Assembly (NCBI GenBank): GCA_003254905.1
Contig: QANU01111780.1
Coordinates: 406,242-470,241 of the forward strand
Source: Nissolia schottii
Lineage: Eukaryota; Streptophyta; Magnoliopsida; Fabales; Fabaceae
DNA length: 64,000 nt
Reading direction: 5' to 3'
This document shows, in pieces, positions 24,788 through 36,026 of the stretch. The notes below the pieces were generated by a model. The model made no database searches, was not told where the DNA came from, and saw nothing but the letters and a program-made list of their open reading frames with translations. The position numbers and the translations under genes are program-made. The stretch's first letter is position 1; each line of letters starts with the position of its first letter.

Positions 24788-26489
24788 AACAACAAGCTAG
24801 CGTCTGGTAAGCGTCCAGTTAAGGTTGGTAAGATCTAGATTTAAATCTTAGAATCTTCCAATCTTACTAGTTTGAAGAGATCACTCAATCTCACTATTAT
24901 CACTTAGATTGGATGATCATATGATTTAAATTGTGTTATAATTTCACGTCTTACCTAAATTATTGATTTTGACAACCTTTACCCCAACACAAAAAACAAA
25001 TAGTGGAAACAATAGTGTAAAACTTAAAATTATCTTTGTTTATAGATACTTTTTTAACTAATTTATGTACATCCAAAAAAGAGAAATGCAATAAACATGT
25101 CTAAAATAAATTTTAAGTTAACTGTATACCTCTATTAATGGAGGAGCATAAAAGATACATCTCTATCAAAAATGCTACATGAACACCCAATTTTATACAC
25201 TCATACATACACTATTAATAATACACAAATTTTATTCTTACGAGTGCACAAACATTACAAACTTATAAATGATACTCTCAATTATACTTAATTAAGTGCA
25301 CAAATATTACAAGCATTAAAACACAAACTTTATGTATATAAGTATAGCGTATACGTATGGTGTATATTTTTTGGTGTACGTGTAACATGACTCCATCTGT
25401 ATTATCTTTACGTTTCTTAATTTTTGTCACGCATACCAAACACTACCTATGGGACTTGAAATCACAGTAATTTGGCATGAACACTAAAAAAAATTAAAGG
25501 GAAAAAACGAAGTTATAAATTTGCAACATACTTGTGATAACCCAAGACGAAGCAGAGCCAAAACCCTACAAAGAAGAACAAAGAACATGAAATACAAGTA
25601 GCAAAAGATGCGGTCTTAATTTATTCTCTCACGTTATAAATGAATGTACCTGCAATTGCTTTTCAACTAAACAAAATTGATGAAGAAATGAATTGAAAAA
25701 TAAGAGAAATTTTTAACTAAGGGCATGTTTCGTTTCTATTTTCATTTATTGTTTTTTTTTATTGTGTTTTATATTTTCATGATTTTGATAAGGAAACATT
25801 GAAAAGAAGAAATGAAAATAGAAAATAAGGCTTTGCTATTTTTCATGTTTCCTTTACAAAATCTTAAATAGAAAATTTAATAAATAAAATCAAAAAATTA
25901 AAATTAAAGCCAAACACACTACTCAAATGCAATGCAACAAATGGCTTATCCTAATATCCTTTCTTGCTTAGAAAATAGAAGTTTATTTGGCATAATGGTT
26001 GATGTTGTGAGAAAGACATACATATACACAGGAAACTTAGATTCTCTATTTTGTGCTGGGCCTTTTGTGTCGGGCACCTAACTTAACTTTGATGACATTG
26101 TCGAAGGGGTTGGAGTAGGCGGCTATTATATCAACATTTGCTTTCTTAGGATTTGGTTGGTATTTGATGCTCCTTTTGATTTTGGCTTTGTAAAGGCAAA
26201 TTTGTGTTTTTGTTGTTGTATTTGCCCATTTCAGGTCGATTTTTGTTTAGCCTTTGAGGGGGGTGTGGAGTGGTCTTTTTGTTCCCCAATGGAGGTTTGC
26301 TTTGATGACTCGATTATGCAGTTTGTTATTGCTTGCCATGCTCCATGGATGGTTTGAGCACTTTTCACATAAAAATAAAATGCAACGCTTAGTCCTGGCC
26401 AATGTTCATCTGCCATTGTTATGTCTTCATCTCATACTTTGTGAACACAACTACTGTGTCTTGAAAAGAAAAACTTAGAATTAAGAACA

Positions 26490-26521
<32 letters not shown>

Positions 26522-26845
26522 TCACACATATGCTTCACCTTCATGTGTAAATCACAGCTTTTCCAACACATCGATGGATCTTGGAAGGAAAATGCATCTG
26601 CACACATCCTTCTTTTATTTATTTATTTATTTTTCCTGATGATTTCATTAATTAAGGCAATAGTCTAAAAGAACAGCTAAGGCTGATTACATTAATATTA
26701 ATCTGACCACCATGACTTAACAATGCTTTGCACACATTCTTCTATAACTTGTCACTCGTTTTGATTGGTTCATAAAGTTGTCGCATAGTTTTCGTGTAGA
26801 AAACTGTCCAGCTATTTAGCATTGTTGAAATTATCATCTCATACT
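24788..26845. other. intergenic with a possible MITE at 25736-25930; no gene supported
   Basis: GGGCATGTTTCGTTTCTATTT near 25737 and AATTAAAGCCAAACACAC near 25910 look like inverted ends of a hAT/Mutator-style MITE. A (TG)n(TA)n microsatellite lies at 26492-26520. ORFs near 26157-26480 overlap one another in several frames and have no recognisable domain. Confidence 0.4.
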
Positions 26846-27009
26846 AAGAGTAGATAGTATATTGGCCCACGAAATCACTCACTGTTTCACCTCATTTCGC
26901 ACTCACATCACACACTAACACACCTCATTCTTCACCCCACCCCCATTTATAGGCTTCAAGACTCGATTGTAAAACCAATAATAGAGAAGCCTGATTTGTC
27001 TAGAATTCA
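26846..27009 (+). repeat. dispersed repeat family R1, copy a
   Basis: Reads TAGTATATTGGCCCACG ... TTTCACCTCATTTCGCACTC ... CCAATAATAGAGAAGCCTGA. The ends carry a weak inverted repeat (CTAGTATATTGG against CCAATA(C)TAG), suggesting a MITE. Three further copies lie in this window at 33852-34027, 54520-54702 and 59610-59744. Confidence 0.6.
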
Positions 27010-27620
27010 TTTTTCATAACAGTGAAACATTTTAAAACATATGCACAAGCTTTTGAACTGACGTGCACAAACTTTTCAACAACTAGAAACAAAAAATATG
27101 ACGGAAACGTAAACGAAAATAAAGAAGAAAACTTTTGTGTTCACATGCTCAAACTTTTAATCAACTATATATGAATAAACTTTTGAACGAACATGCACAA
27201 ACTTTCTTACGTATATGCACAAATATTTGAAAGACAAAATTAATGAATATGATGAAAACGAAAATATGAAAACTTTTAAATTTATAAAGAATAATATGAA
27301 AATGAGAAAAAAAAATGATGGGAGATTGGGAAGGAAGAGAAAAAAAATAAAGAATAAGAAAAAAAAGAAAATAAATACACAGTAAAAAAAACTGATTATA
27401 TAATAATTAACAAATTTTAGGTTATACCGTTTCCCTTTCACCCGATAACTGGGGGAATTTATCTATCAATTATTTAGAAGTTGCTTATAGTTAAATGTTT
27501 CCCTACCATTTCTAAAAGGCGAAAAAGTTATAAATAAATAAAAAATAGAAGCGAAAAAAATCAACAGTGAAGGCAAACACATGCCCTTATCAAATGCAAT
27601 TTCTAATTGGATCTATTTCC
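27010..27620. other. AT-rich upstream region of peptide gene A
   Basis: No gene. It contains short near-repeats of ATGCACAAACTTTT (27040-27220) and a long A-rich tract. Confidence 0.5.
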
Positions 27621-27630
27621 CTATAAAATG
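27621..27630 (+). promoter_or_regulatory. TATA box of peptide gene A
   Basis: CTATAAAATG, about 85 bases before the ATG. The identical ten bases stand at the same relative place before peptide genes B and C. Confidence 0.65.
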
Positions 27631-27712
27631 CCTCGTTCATTTTCATCTCTCTTCGCAACATACACACCTCATAGCATTCTCTTATTATATGTTCATGTAT
27701 AACTCTCCCGTC

Positions 27713-28143
27713 ATGGCTTCATTATCTTTCATATCCTTTATTTCTCTCTTCTTGTCGTGCCAATTAATCTTAACAACATTGGCTTATAATTCCCACGACA
27801 CTAGTCCCAAAGGCTTAACACAAGAGCTCATCCCTCCACCAACTCCAACATCAGGTACACGGTGTTACTTGCATGAGTACGGATGAGAGTATTTGATACA
27901 TTTGTATTAATTTGTTAATGTAGATCCCCCCACGAGTACAATTAAAAAATTGATACATTTGTTCTTAACGTAGGATTGACAAAATTCATAGGAGATGGAG
28001 GATTAGCACACGTTGTGCCAAATGCGAATTTCGCAAGATGCGGAGGGCCATGCTATAAATGCGAGCAAAGCTGTTATAATCAAGGCTATCCGAAAGGGGG
28101 CATTTGTTTAGTTGGTGCGTTATGTTGTTGTGTGGCGAATTGA
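27713..28143 (+). CDS. secreted cysteine-rich defensin-like peptide, gene A (chimeric first exon)
   Basis: Two exons, 27713-27854 and 27974-28143 (GT-AG), give 103 residues. Exon 1 encodes a signal peptide (MASLSFISFISLFLSCQLI) and then SPKGLTQELIPPPTPT. That linker resembles the aspartic protease propeptide FPKGGFSLEIIPPHSPKSP of the gene at 57704-58028. Exon 2 ends in an eight-cysteine domain: C-x3-C-x2-C-x3-C-x10-C-x5-C-C-C, with CxxxC, GGIC (gamma-core GxC) and terminal CxC, the signature set of CSalphabeta defensin-like peptides. Such peptides are typically secreted antimicrobial or signalling molecules; which applies here is unknown. An upstream in-frame ATG exists but the ATGGCTTC site is shared by all three paralogues. 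A second possible acceptor lies about 50 bases earlier. It is the most diverged of the three. An aspartic protease terminal-exon remnant follows about 700 bases downstream. Confidence 0.8.
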
Positions 28144-28839
28144 TCTACCCTCTACCTCCGAGCAGTGTATACATGTAATAAACGAGTGAGTTGAATTATG
28201 ATACATGTAATGTGCAATTAATGCATGAAACTGAATATGCATAATCTGAAATGCAAAGGATTTTAAGTAGCTTAATGATGAAAAGTATGAGACGGATTAG
28301 CATAAATTTAAATATACTCTTGTTTTCTTAAGAAAATAAAAAATATATGTTCGAACACTAATTTGGTTCAAATATCACCAAAACATGTTATTGCAAGCAA
28401 TATGTCAATGAAATGATCAATAAAAAATTATAGACGCATCTTCATCTCCTTTTTTCGAGATTATGTCCGAGTTGAGTGTTAACTACATGAGAACTAATCA
28501 TCCTTAATTCCCTTGAATTGCGACGGGAGAATAGATACATAGAATGAGCTCTTTGCTTGGATGTGGTGTTGCTTCTCTACCAATTAAGTGTATGATTTTC
28601 CCCTCAAACCTAATCTAAGAAGAGTTGAGACCTGAAATTCAATACTTGAAAAGATTAACAATATATCGCAGAATTCATGAAAAACAAAGTTAATTTTGTC
28701 CACAATTAGTAGACTCAATGTTGTCAGGTCCATATTAAACAGTCTTCCTGAATTGTTTAAAATGTCAAAAGAAGTGACAGAGAGAGCAAAATTTTTTAGG
28801 GCAAAAGTGTTGAAAGTGCCCCAGGTACATACCTCTAGT
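28144..28839 (+). other. 3' flank of peptide gene A, shared with gene B
   Basis: Sequence after the stop (AATAAA-like signals near 28170) is alignable with that after gene B (36030-36600), for example TTTGCTTGGATGTGGTGTTGCTT in both. No coding region is supported here. An ORF at 28696-29016 overlaps the following protease remnant. Confidence 0.55.
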
Positions 28840-29066
28840 TTGGCTGAGACTTATATAAAGCCACCAAAAAATTTGCAAATTGTTAATTTCTATAAAATTG
28901 GAGAATATTCTGAGGCTTACTATGTGGGTTTGGAAGGTGTTGGGGTAGCTGGGGAAAGGCTTAGAATTAGTTCAAGTTTGAGGGATTATCGTGGACTCTG
29001 GAAGTTTTGTTTTTAAAATAATCAAGGGTGCATATATAATGGATTAATAAAAGGAGGGGATAAGTA
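28840..29066 (+). pseudogene. aspartic protease terminal-exon remnant
   Basis: Translation gives TYIKPPKNLQIVNFYKIGE, AYYVGLEGVGVAGERLRISS, then after a frame change IIVDSGSFVFKIIKGAY. These match the last exon of the aspartic protease at 63043-63725 (IKPPKNLQNVDFYKVGE, YYVGLEDLGVAGERLGIS, IIVDSGSSVSKIIKGAYY). The fragment still shows the second catalytic DSG, but it lacks the start of the exon (FGLGQG) and everything after NGLIKG. It lies in the same orientation as peptide gene A, where the protease's last exon would be expected if gene A grew out of a protease gene. Confidence 0.8.
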
Positions 29067-30929
29067 CGTTTTCAAGTTTTTAATGAGTTTTTCCTTTATC
29101 TTGTCATGTGTGCATTTTTTTTGGGTTTATGGGTCATTTTAATAGTGATCTTTAGTCTTTATTATTGAATGAATATTCTAATATGAATTTATAGAGAAAA
29201 AAAGTACATTTTTTAATATTGAATTATTTATGAGAGTAAATCACAACTTTAATTTCTAAAATTGGCAATGCCGATCATGTTAATAGTCTTCACATTATGA
29301 AAATGCATCCATCATAATTCTATAAATTGTAGTGATTGATTCACTCTTTTTCCCTGAGTTTTACCCCATAAATTTTTTTTTAAGAGAAGTTTTAATAAGA
29401 CTTGATCTCTGCATAAAAAAGAAAGTTTACCCATCAGCAACCACATTTAGAGCTAATTTTATGTCTTTTGCCATCAACACCAAATTTACAAAGTAAGCTT
29501 TGAAACCCTCCACCACCACCATCGTGACTCTTGTATGTCGGAGCCAAGCCTGAGATACGCATTGTTGATATACAATTTTATTAGATTCCCAACAAACATA
29601 TCGAAATCCCAATTCTCGCTACTTCTCCATATATATCTGAAGTTGTCCCTGCCACACAGATCACGTGGAGATCACGCCACAACCTAAGACATTGAGTTGT
29701 TGATTATGGATGAGAAGAGTTGAATGACGATAGCTTTGTAAATTCAGATAAGCTATATATTATTGCCTTATATATATATAGCGTGCTGAATATAGTATTA
29801 TTTTTCATGATATAATTAAATAAAGCTATATTTATATTATTGTCTTATATAGCCTGCTGAATATACTGTTTTTCATGCAACAATTCCCAAGGAGTACGTA
29901 CTATTTTAAGACGAATGATAATTAGCAGCATTAATCTCTGGGAGACATAACGTCACAAATTTAACTCCAAAAGAAAAAAAACAACTCATTTCCCAGTACT
30001 TGTTTATTACCATGCATGGCTATATATGGTCTCCCTAGCTTGTTTCCTTGTCACACTCGATCCGCAAATTAAGTTTGAGAAAGACAGTGCAAATTAAGGA
30101 GCTCATATCCTCCAGCATTGATTGAAGCAGCAACGACTTACAACTCAGCAAGGTTGACAGTAGCGCGCGGTAACCCTAAAGGAAACAGCGCTTCACAACC
30201 TCCTTCGTCTCCTGCTGACGGCCGGTGGGACTGGGTAACAATAACCTATAAATGATGAAGATATGGACCATGCATGCAAAATGGAGCCTTCACCCCTCTG
30301 CAGTTTTTGCATCTAAATCCACCTTTGTGTTTGCGATCGATTTACGAATCAAGAGGACTTCAATTCTTGGGTGCGGAGTTGTTAGTGTCTTTGTTTGTTA
30401 TGCCTGGCTGTTGGTTGTATATGTCATGAGGTCTGCGACCTTCATTTATATATGCTCTTGCTATGTTTTATGTTGGGGCTTTTCATGTTTGGCTGTTTGT
30501 TTTGCTTGCTTTCTTTGCACGTGTTTGGGTAATTTAAGCCCTTTCTATTGTAATCCACCGAAAAAATTAAATAAAATCCTCACTCTTAAAAAATGGCCCG
30601 GAGCATTAATTAGCTCCTCTAGATGGGGGGTTCCACCTCTATACTCCTAATAAATGAAGATAGAGATTCACTGAAGTTGCAAGCCATGGCCTCCTTAATT
30701 AGTAAATTCCTTCTTGAAGTTACGCTACAATACATAATTGAAATTTAATAATGCAAATTAATAAGTCATTAATAACCAACATCAAACAAGCGAAGAGCTC
30801 ATGAGTTCATACCTCATACTAAATAGACCCTTAAGCCACCAATTATTCGGCATGGTTGGAGAAGCCTTGCTAAAAACCTATAGGGAACTAACATCAAAAG
30901 AGCATACCCACGTAAGAAAAACTTACTAA
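29067..30929. other. intergenic; possible further protease scrap at 29400-29700
   Basis: Minus-strand 29400-29700 contains AYLRLGSDIQ, reminiscent of the protease motif YLRFGSDIKPP, but too little else matches for a firm call. The 132-codon ORF at 30252-30650 is Cys- and Phe-rich by composition, lacks a domain, and ends in sequence resembling a LINE or gene 3'UTR (TTGTAATCCACC); I do not treat it as a gene. Confidence 0.35.
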
Positions 30930-32190
30930 GATTGCAAGCAATCACAAGAAGAGTGAAAGGAATCACTTTTTCCCCGTCCACGTCGACACTAATCTTTTGT
31001 AGATTCAAATATTGTTTCAGAATTTGACAGTGCGCGAGACTTGTGGCGGTTTTATGTCGTCACCAAACCTGAGGTACATGGGTAGGCCGCTCTCCATATG
31101 GCCACCACCATTTAGCAAACAGTACGACAATCTCCCAATATTCATCTTTTGTTTCAATTGTCTCACAAAAGAAAGAGGGTCTCTTCATAACCCAAATACA
31201 CCTGTTATAACATGTCCCCATTAATTAGGTTTAGGTGTACAAATAAATTAAATAATATTATCGATTGTAAATCATAAATTGAGAATTAAACAAAATAAAA
31301 AGTGTGGGGTTGGAAATTGAATAGAGAATTCTGGAAACCCTAAATAACCGTCAAACCCTAAATGAGAATCTGTTCGTTGGATTTCAAAGTTTGATATCAA
31401 TTTAGTTTTACCGCCGTATCCTAGATGAGAATCTTGTTAACTTCGGATTAGACTAAATTGATGTCAGATTTTAAAATGTTAAAATTAAATCTATATAAAA
31501 AACTCTTTTTAAGATGAAATAGATGTCAAAATAAAAATATATCAACTAATTTCCTGCTATTGGGTTGTCGTTGTCGACACCAGTTTCATAGTTGTCTACC
31601 CTACACCCAAAAGCTATGTCTTCCATTGGCTCGATAGGCATTGAGATTGCACTAGTAGTGATGGTAGTATGGAAAGTGAAGATCTCCCTTGCAAGATAGC
31701 TTTTTGAATGGCCGTTATCTACGTATTCCACGTCATAGGAGTGAAATTCATCCATGCAATCATTTGGTGTGCAAAGTGGATCAAGGGGCTTGTCCTCATC
31801 ATCACATTTGAGAGGTTTAAATGATGAGGACTTGCTATGAGGATAAGGCTCTTCCTTCATTAAGTAGCACTTGTTTTCGAGCTTACATTCCTCGCACCGT
31901 AGGATCCGATTCCAAAACGTGGACGAAGAGATTACCTTTGTATAGGCGGATCAGAGGGGAATAAGTATCTGGTTGCGAAGAATTGGATTTACCATGATTA
32001 TGAGGGTTTTGGTACCGCTGCATTGCGTGCAGCCTTCTCCTTATTTGATCATGAGACGTGAGGCTAACTGGTGGTCATGGAGTAGTATTTATAAAGCCAT
32101 AAACAACAACACTTGAGATGACATTATGCATAGAAAAATCAAAGGTATCAGTGCTATGTGGGGAGGAGCCATGATCATGAGAGTAAGTGT
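30930..32190 (-). pseudogene. A1 aspartic protease (nepenthesin/CDR1-type) pseudogene
   Basis: The minus strand has the same three-exon plan as the intact gene at 56382-58028. Exon 1 starts near 32187 with MIMAPPHIALIPLIFLCIMS (same signal peptide) but is rearranged: a stop follows soon after the signal peptide, and the first catalytic DTGSDLIW block is missing, replaced by unrelated coding around 31900. Exon 2 (about 31546-31880) keeps YPHSKSSSFKPLKCDDED, FTFHTTITTS and IAFGC. Exon 3 (about 31010-31220) keeps SFVRQLKQKMN, LSYCLLNGGG and MYLRFGDDIKPPQ with a stop near its start, then decays. With no first catalytic Asp and several interruptions it cannot make an active protease. Confidence 0.85.
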
Positions 32191-32332
32191 GTGTGTAGTG
32201 ATTATGGAAGAGAGTTTGTTGGTGTGTGAAGAAATTGACAGAGGAGGCGTCCCTTTTGTAGCTGAGTTTGGGAAGATGATGGGGTAATTATAAGTTGGTC
32301 ACTTCATAGAATTTAATTGACCCCCATTTTGT

Positions 32333-32530
32333 TAGCCAATAACTTTTTACATGTATAAAATTTGATAGGTTATATTATCCCATCAAATTTAACGCTAGGT
32401 TGGTTTAATTGATTTGACAACGGTTATCTTTTAAATATGGTCTTAAGTTCGATTCTTTTAGAAGAAAATGAGTAACTTTTTTTAGTGTATTATAAAACTG
32501 AGACTAAATTTAAGATGACACAATACAGAG
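32333..32530. repeat. upstream flank shared with the intact protease gene
   Basis: TGTATAAAATTTGATAGGTTATATTAT... and ...ATTATAAAACTGAGACTAAATTTAAGATGAC match 58960-59160 upstream of the intact aspartic protease. The two protease loci are therefore products of a local duplication that included promoter DNA. Inside lies GGTCTTAAGTTCGATTC, which resembles a B box. Confidence 0.65.
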
Positions 32531-33648
32531 TGGCAAAAGATGACATAAATGCTTGTTTTTCGAGTTTAAGATGACATGAATATTAGGACAACAAACATAT
32601 TAATGAGACTTTATGCATCATGATTTAAGTGTTGCCTTAGGCAAAAATTTGTAACTATATAACATCCAAAAGCGACCACGGGCAACATTTCTAAAACATT
32701 CCACAACAACATTGAGTATTTTTAAGTTACTGGAATGCTCATTAATGTACAACAAATAGGAACATCATGTGTGGACAAAACATTAAAAATAAAACTCATC
32801 CATTAAAAAATGATTTTTCTCTCTCATGTCTCAGTCTCTCTTTCTCTTGTCACACGCTTTCTCACTCCTTCAACCTCACTTTTTGTTTTCTCTCACCCAC
32901 AAACTCACATATCCCCTCCACCTCCTCCTCCCCCTTCTTCGTTTTCTTCTTCCCGTGCTTCTCCTGCATCTTTGTGTTCGTCAGGTACGCGTTCTTCTTC
33001 TTCTTCTTTCCATAACTTTGTTATTGGTACTTTTTTTAAAGAATTTGGTTTTCGTGTTGGTTTCTTTGATTTATAATGTTGATTTTCTTCGTTTTAAGAT
33101 GTTTATTTTTAGCATGTTAGTTTACTGATACTTATTTATTTTTGTTTTATTTATCACAACATTAGTTTCTTTGTTTTAGAGTGTTGATTTCTCTGTTTTA
33201 GAGTATTAGTTTTTTTTAGAGTGTTTTGTTTATAGAGGTTGTGTAGTAGTGGTATGAAGTGTATACAGTACTCGTAAAATAAACCAACATCACTGCAAAA
33301 AGAAACCAACATGTTTCTATAAGAGAAACCAACATGCCTGAGAAGAGAAACCAATATGACTGATACTAGTTTATTTCTATTATTTGTTATTGTTTTAACA
33401 TGTTGGTTTCTCTGTGTTATAGGTTATTGGTTTTTTGGTTTACAGAGGTTGAATTGCTTACTATCTTGTTGATTTATTTATTTTTTAATGTGTAGGAATA
33501 ATGCGAGTGATTTACACATGCATGGAAGAAGAGTGGGGGTTGAAGAGAGATAATGTGAGGCATTTTATTTTTTTAATATGTTTTCCGTTTTTGTTGTTCA
33601 CGTAGCATAACCCTTCTAATTATTAGGGAAAAAAATACTTTCTCTTTT
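32531..33648. other. intergenic; pyrimidine-rich tract and AGAAACCAACATG repeats
   Basis: Positions 32815-33010 are a CT/TTC-rich tract whose Ser/Leu-rich ORFs in three frames are compositional. Positions 33150-33450 hold repeated TTTGTTTTAGAGTGTTG-type units, followed by four AGAAACCAA(C/T)ATG units (33290-33360) and then the inverse CATGTTGGTTTCTCT (33398). No gene was found. Confidence 0.5.
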
Positions 33649-34027
33649 AATTAAGACTAGCATAATCACGAGACATGGTATGATGGTAGCTCACTTCATG
33701 TTTAATCATGTTGGTTTGGGTTCAATCCCCACCCATAAAAATGGAAAAATATTTTGTAGCTAGTAGCTTACCACTTTATCTAAACTCAATTACTATTAAA
33801 GGATTAGTCACTTGTCTCACACTTGGATTACACCCAAAAAATTAAGACTAGTATGGCTCACGGCATTTACACTCTCTTTTACTTCACTTGTCACTCACCT
33901 CATTTTGCACTCACTTCACCCACTATTACACCTCACTCTGCACACACTCTCTCAACTAAATGCTACACATTCACTACTCTATGATAAAATTACCAATACT
34001 AGAGAAGCCTGATTTCTTTAGAATTCT
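33649..34027 (+). repeat. dispersed repeat family R1, copy b, split by a SINE
   Basis: The R1 sequence resumes at 33852 (TATGGCTCACGGCATTTACA ... CCAATACTAGAGAAGCCTGA) after an insertion at 33661-33839. The 12 bases AATTAAGACTAG occur on both sides of that insertion. Confidence 0.65.
33661..33839 (+). mobile_element. tRNA-derived SINE with 12-bp target duplication
   Basis: 179 bp. An A-box-like segment (TGGTATGATGGTAGCTCAC) is followed about 30 bases later by a good B box (GGGTTCAATCCCC), and the element ends in CCCAAAA. The flanks are AATTAAGACTAG at 33649-33660 and 33840-33851. Long target duplications and an internal pol III promoter are the marks of a SINE. It has no coding capacity. Confidence 0.75.
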
Positions 34028-35536
34028 TATTTTATAACAATTATATAATGATTTCTAATCTTCTACTATGAGCTAGTCAATTCAAGCTAATTTTCTTTTT
34101 TACTATAAAGTTCCGGCACGGCTAGTGCTAATTTTTCAATTTAGATATATCTTATATCTCATGATAATACTAATTTTAAATGTGGCAGTTGCATTAATAG
34201 AATACAACTACAAAAGTTCTTATGGTTCAGGTGAAGGCATGTGGCTTACACACACATTTGATAAACGTAGAGTCTTACAAACATTAATCCAAACTTAGGT
34301 CGGAGAAGATCATAAAAAATAATATTGATTCGAACTTAGAACAATTTTGGCAAACAAAATATGCTCTAGGTTGATCCCATTCGCATGTTCACTATCATAT
34401 GTTTATAAAGTGGAGAATATATCATCTCAATCAAAAATTGGACGTGATATTTTATAGGCAAAGACTTCAATGAACTGAGTTTTATAAGAGATCAAATTAG
34501 TCCTTAAATCTCCGCCATCAAAAAATCAATCAATGGTTTAAATTTTATAAAAAAAATAATTATACAGTAAATTATATTAATATTTTATAATATTTTTATT
34601 TGATTTACTAATTTTACCTTTCACATTATTATAATTTTTCTACACCTTTAGCTTCTCTTCTCCGGCACCACCAGGCAGTGCCGTCGCTGTCACCATCACC
34701 TCCCCACCATTCCTCATCCACCCTTCAACCCTCCTCTCCCGGCGTGGGTGTCAACTCCATCATCGTCACCTCCCCTGCCTCCCTCACTCACCCAGTGCCC
34801 ACCCTCGCTAGATTTGGAAGAAATCATGACAACGTGATGGGGGGTGGTGGGGAATCACCACACACCACTGCGAACCGCTAGCTGCACTGTCCTCTCTATT
34901 GACTGACTTGTGCACACATCTGCGTCCTCCGTCAACATTTGCATAGATCTGAGAAAAGAAGGTTCTCTGATGACAGACCGGTCTACGCAAATCTCGAACT
35001 GAATTATGTTGAACACCGATGGGTTTTCTTCCTTCGTAGGGGGAAGGAGGTGGTCAAGGACGGCGTCAACTCCCTTCCCTCCACCTATTCCCATTGTTGC
35101 TGCAATTTTTAATTTGTCAGAAAAAGAGTGGTGGGATGGAAGGAAGGGAGGGCCAGATTTGGAGACGGATGGCAAACAAGTAAAGAAAGAAAAGGAAGCA
35201 AGGGTAGCACGCTCCCTTTATTATATGTTTATCTCTACCCACAATGAGAAAACGTAAGGTTAACAACAATTTTTTGGCGGCGGTTTCAAAAATCGTCGGG
35301 ATATTTTGACTTTGCATTTTGATGGACAACAATGAATCATGATGTTTTGCGGCGGTTTTATTTTCCAGTGGTTTTAGTAGTTTGTGCTAAGAAATAGTCA
35401 AGTAGAAATTGGATAAAACTTAACGTTTTCCAACGGTACCATTGATTAGTCACTTAAAAAAAAAGGTGAAAAGTTTTTTTTTTGGAAAAAAATGTAAAAA
35501 ATTAATTTTGAAGATAAATTAATTCAATCTACTTTC
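34028..35536. other. intergenic; GC-richer patch 34640-35260 without a supported gene
   Basis: The Ser/Pro-rich patch at 34640-34870 and the CG-containing stretch to 35260 have short overlapping ORFs on both strands but no recognisable protein. Positions 35270-35370 contain GGCGGCGGTTT and GCGGCGGTTTTA, reminiscent of subterminal repeats of CACTA-type elements. This may be a captured gene piece or an element end. Confidence 0.35.
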
Positions 35537-35546
35537 CTATAAAATG
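35537..35546 (+). promoter_or_regulatory. TATA box of peptide gene B
   Basis: CTATAAAATG, about 50 bases before the ATG, identical to the boxes of genes A and C. Confidence 0.65.
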
Positions 35547-35592
35547 CCGTGTTCACTCTCATATCTCTTCATAACACACACCTTATAGCATC

Positions 35593-36026
35593 ATGGCCTC
35601 ATTATCCTTAATAATAACCTTTATTTCTCTCTTGTTGTTAACAACTTTGGCTAATTCTCACAACACCAGTCCCAAAGGCTTAACACAAGAGACTCCAATA
35701 TCAAAGAAGGATCCTCAGAACTATCAAATAGCAGGTACACTATTAATTGCATGAGTATTTATAAGAGTATTTGATACATATGTATTTATTAATGTAGGTC
35801 CCCCCACGTGTACAAATACGGTACCATTGATAAAGTTGTTCTTAATGTAGGATCAACAAGAGTTACAGAGGATCGAGGATTAGCACTAGTTATGTCGAAT
35901 TCGAAATTCTCAAGCTGTAAAGGGCGCCCATGCTTGGATTGCATCCGGAGCTGCCAGAGTCTAGGCTATTCAAAAGGGGGCGTTTGTGCAAGTTATCCAG
36001 TTATATGTTGCTGTGTAACAGATTAA
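35593..36026 (+). CDS. secreted cysteine-rich defensin-like peptide, gene B (chimeric first exon)
   Basis: Exons 35593-35734 and 35851-36026 give 105 residues. The signal peptide is MASLSLIITFISLLLLTTLA. It is followed by NSHNTSPKGLTQETPISKK and DPQNYQIAG, where the exon ends at AATAGCAG|GTACACTA. This end and donor match the aspartic protease exon at the right edge of the window (SAKDPQNYQIAG, AATAGCAG|GTACACTA), and the similarity continues into the intron. Exon 2 carries C-x4-C-x2-C-x3-C-x10-C-x6-C-C-C with GGVC, so a CSalphabeta-like eight-cysteine scaffold. Using an alternative acceptor 53 bases earlier would give a short non-cysteine-rich end. It is nearly identical to gene C over about 600 bp, a recent duplication. 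The likely location is extracellular and the activity is unknown. Confidence 0.85.

Noticed and set aside
30252-30650. Cys/Phe-rich 132-codon ORF with hydrophobic segments
   Set aside because: It looks like a TGTT-rich LINE or gene 3' region; no signal peptide start, no conserved cysteine spacing and no splice support.
32767-33128. Three overlapping ORFs in a CT-rich tract
   Set aside because: They are open in all three frames because of pyrimidine-rich composition.
33711-33733. Possible tRNA gene from the B-box sequence
   Set aside because: No cloverleaf can be drawn around it; the 12-bp target duplications show it is a SINE.
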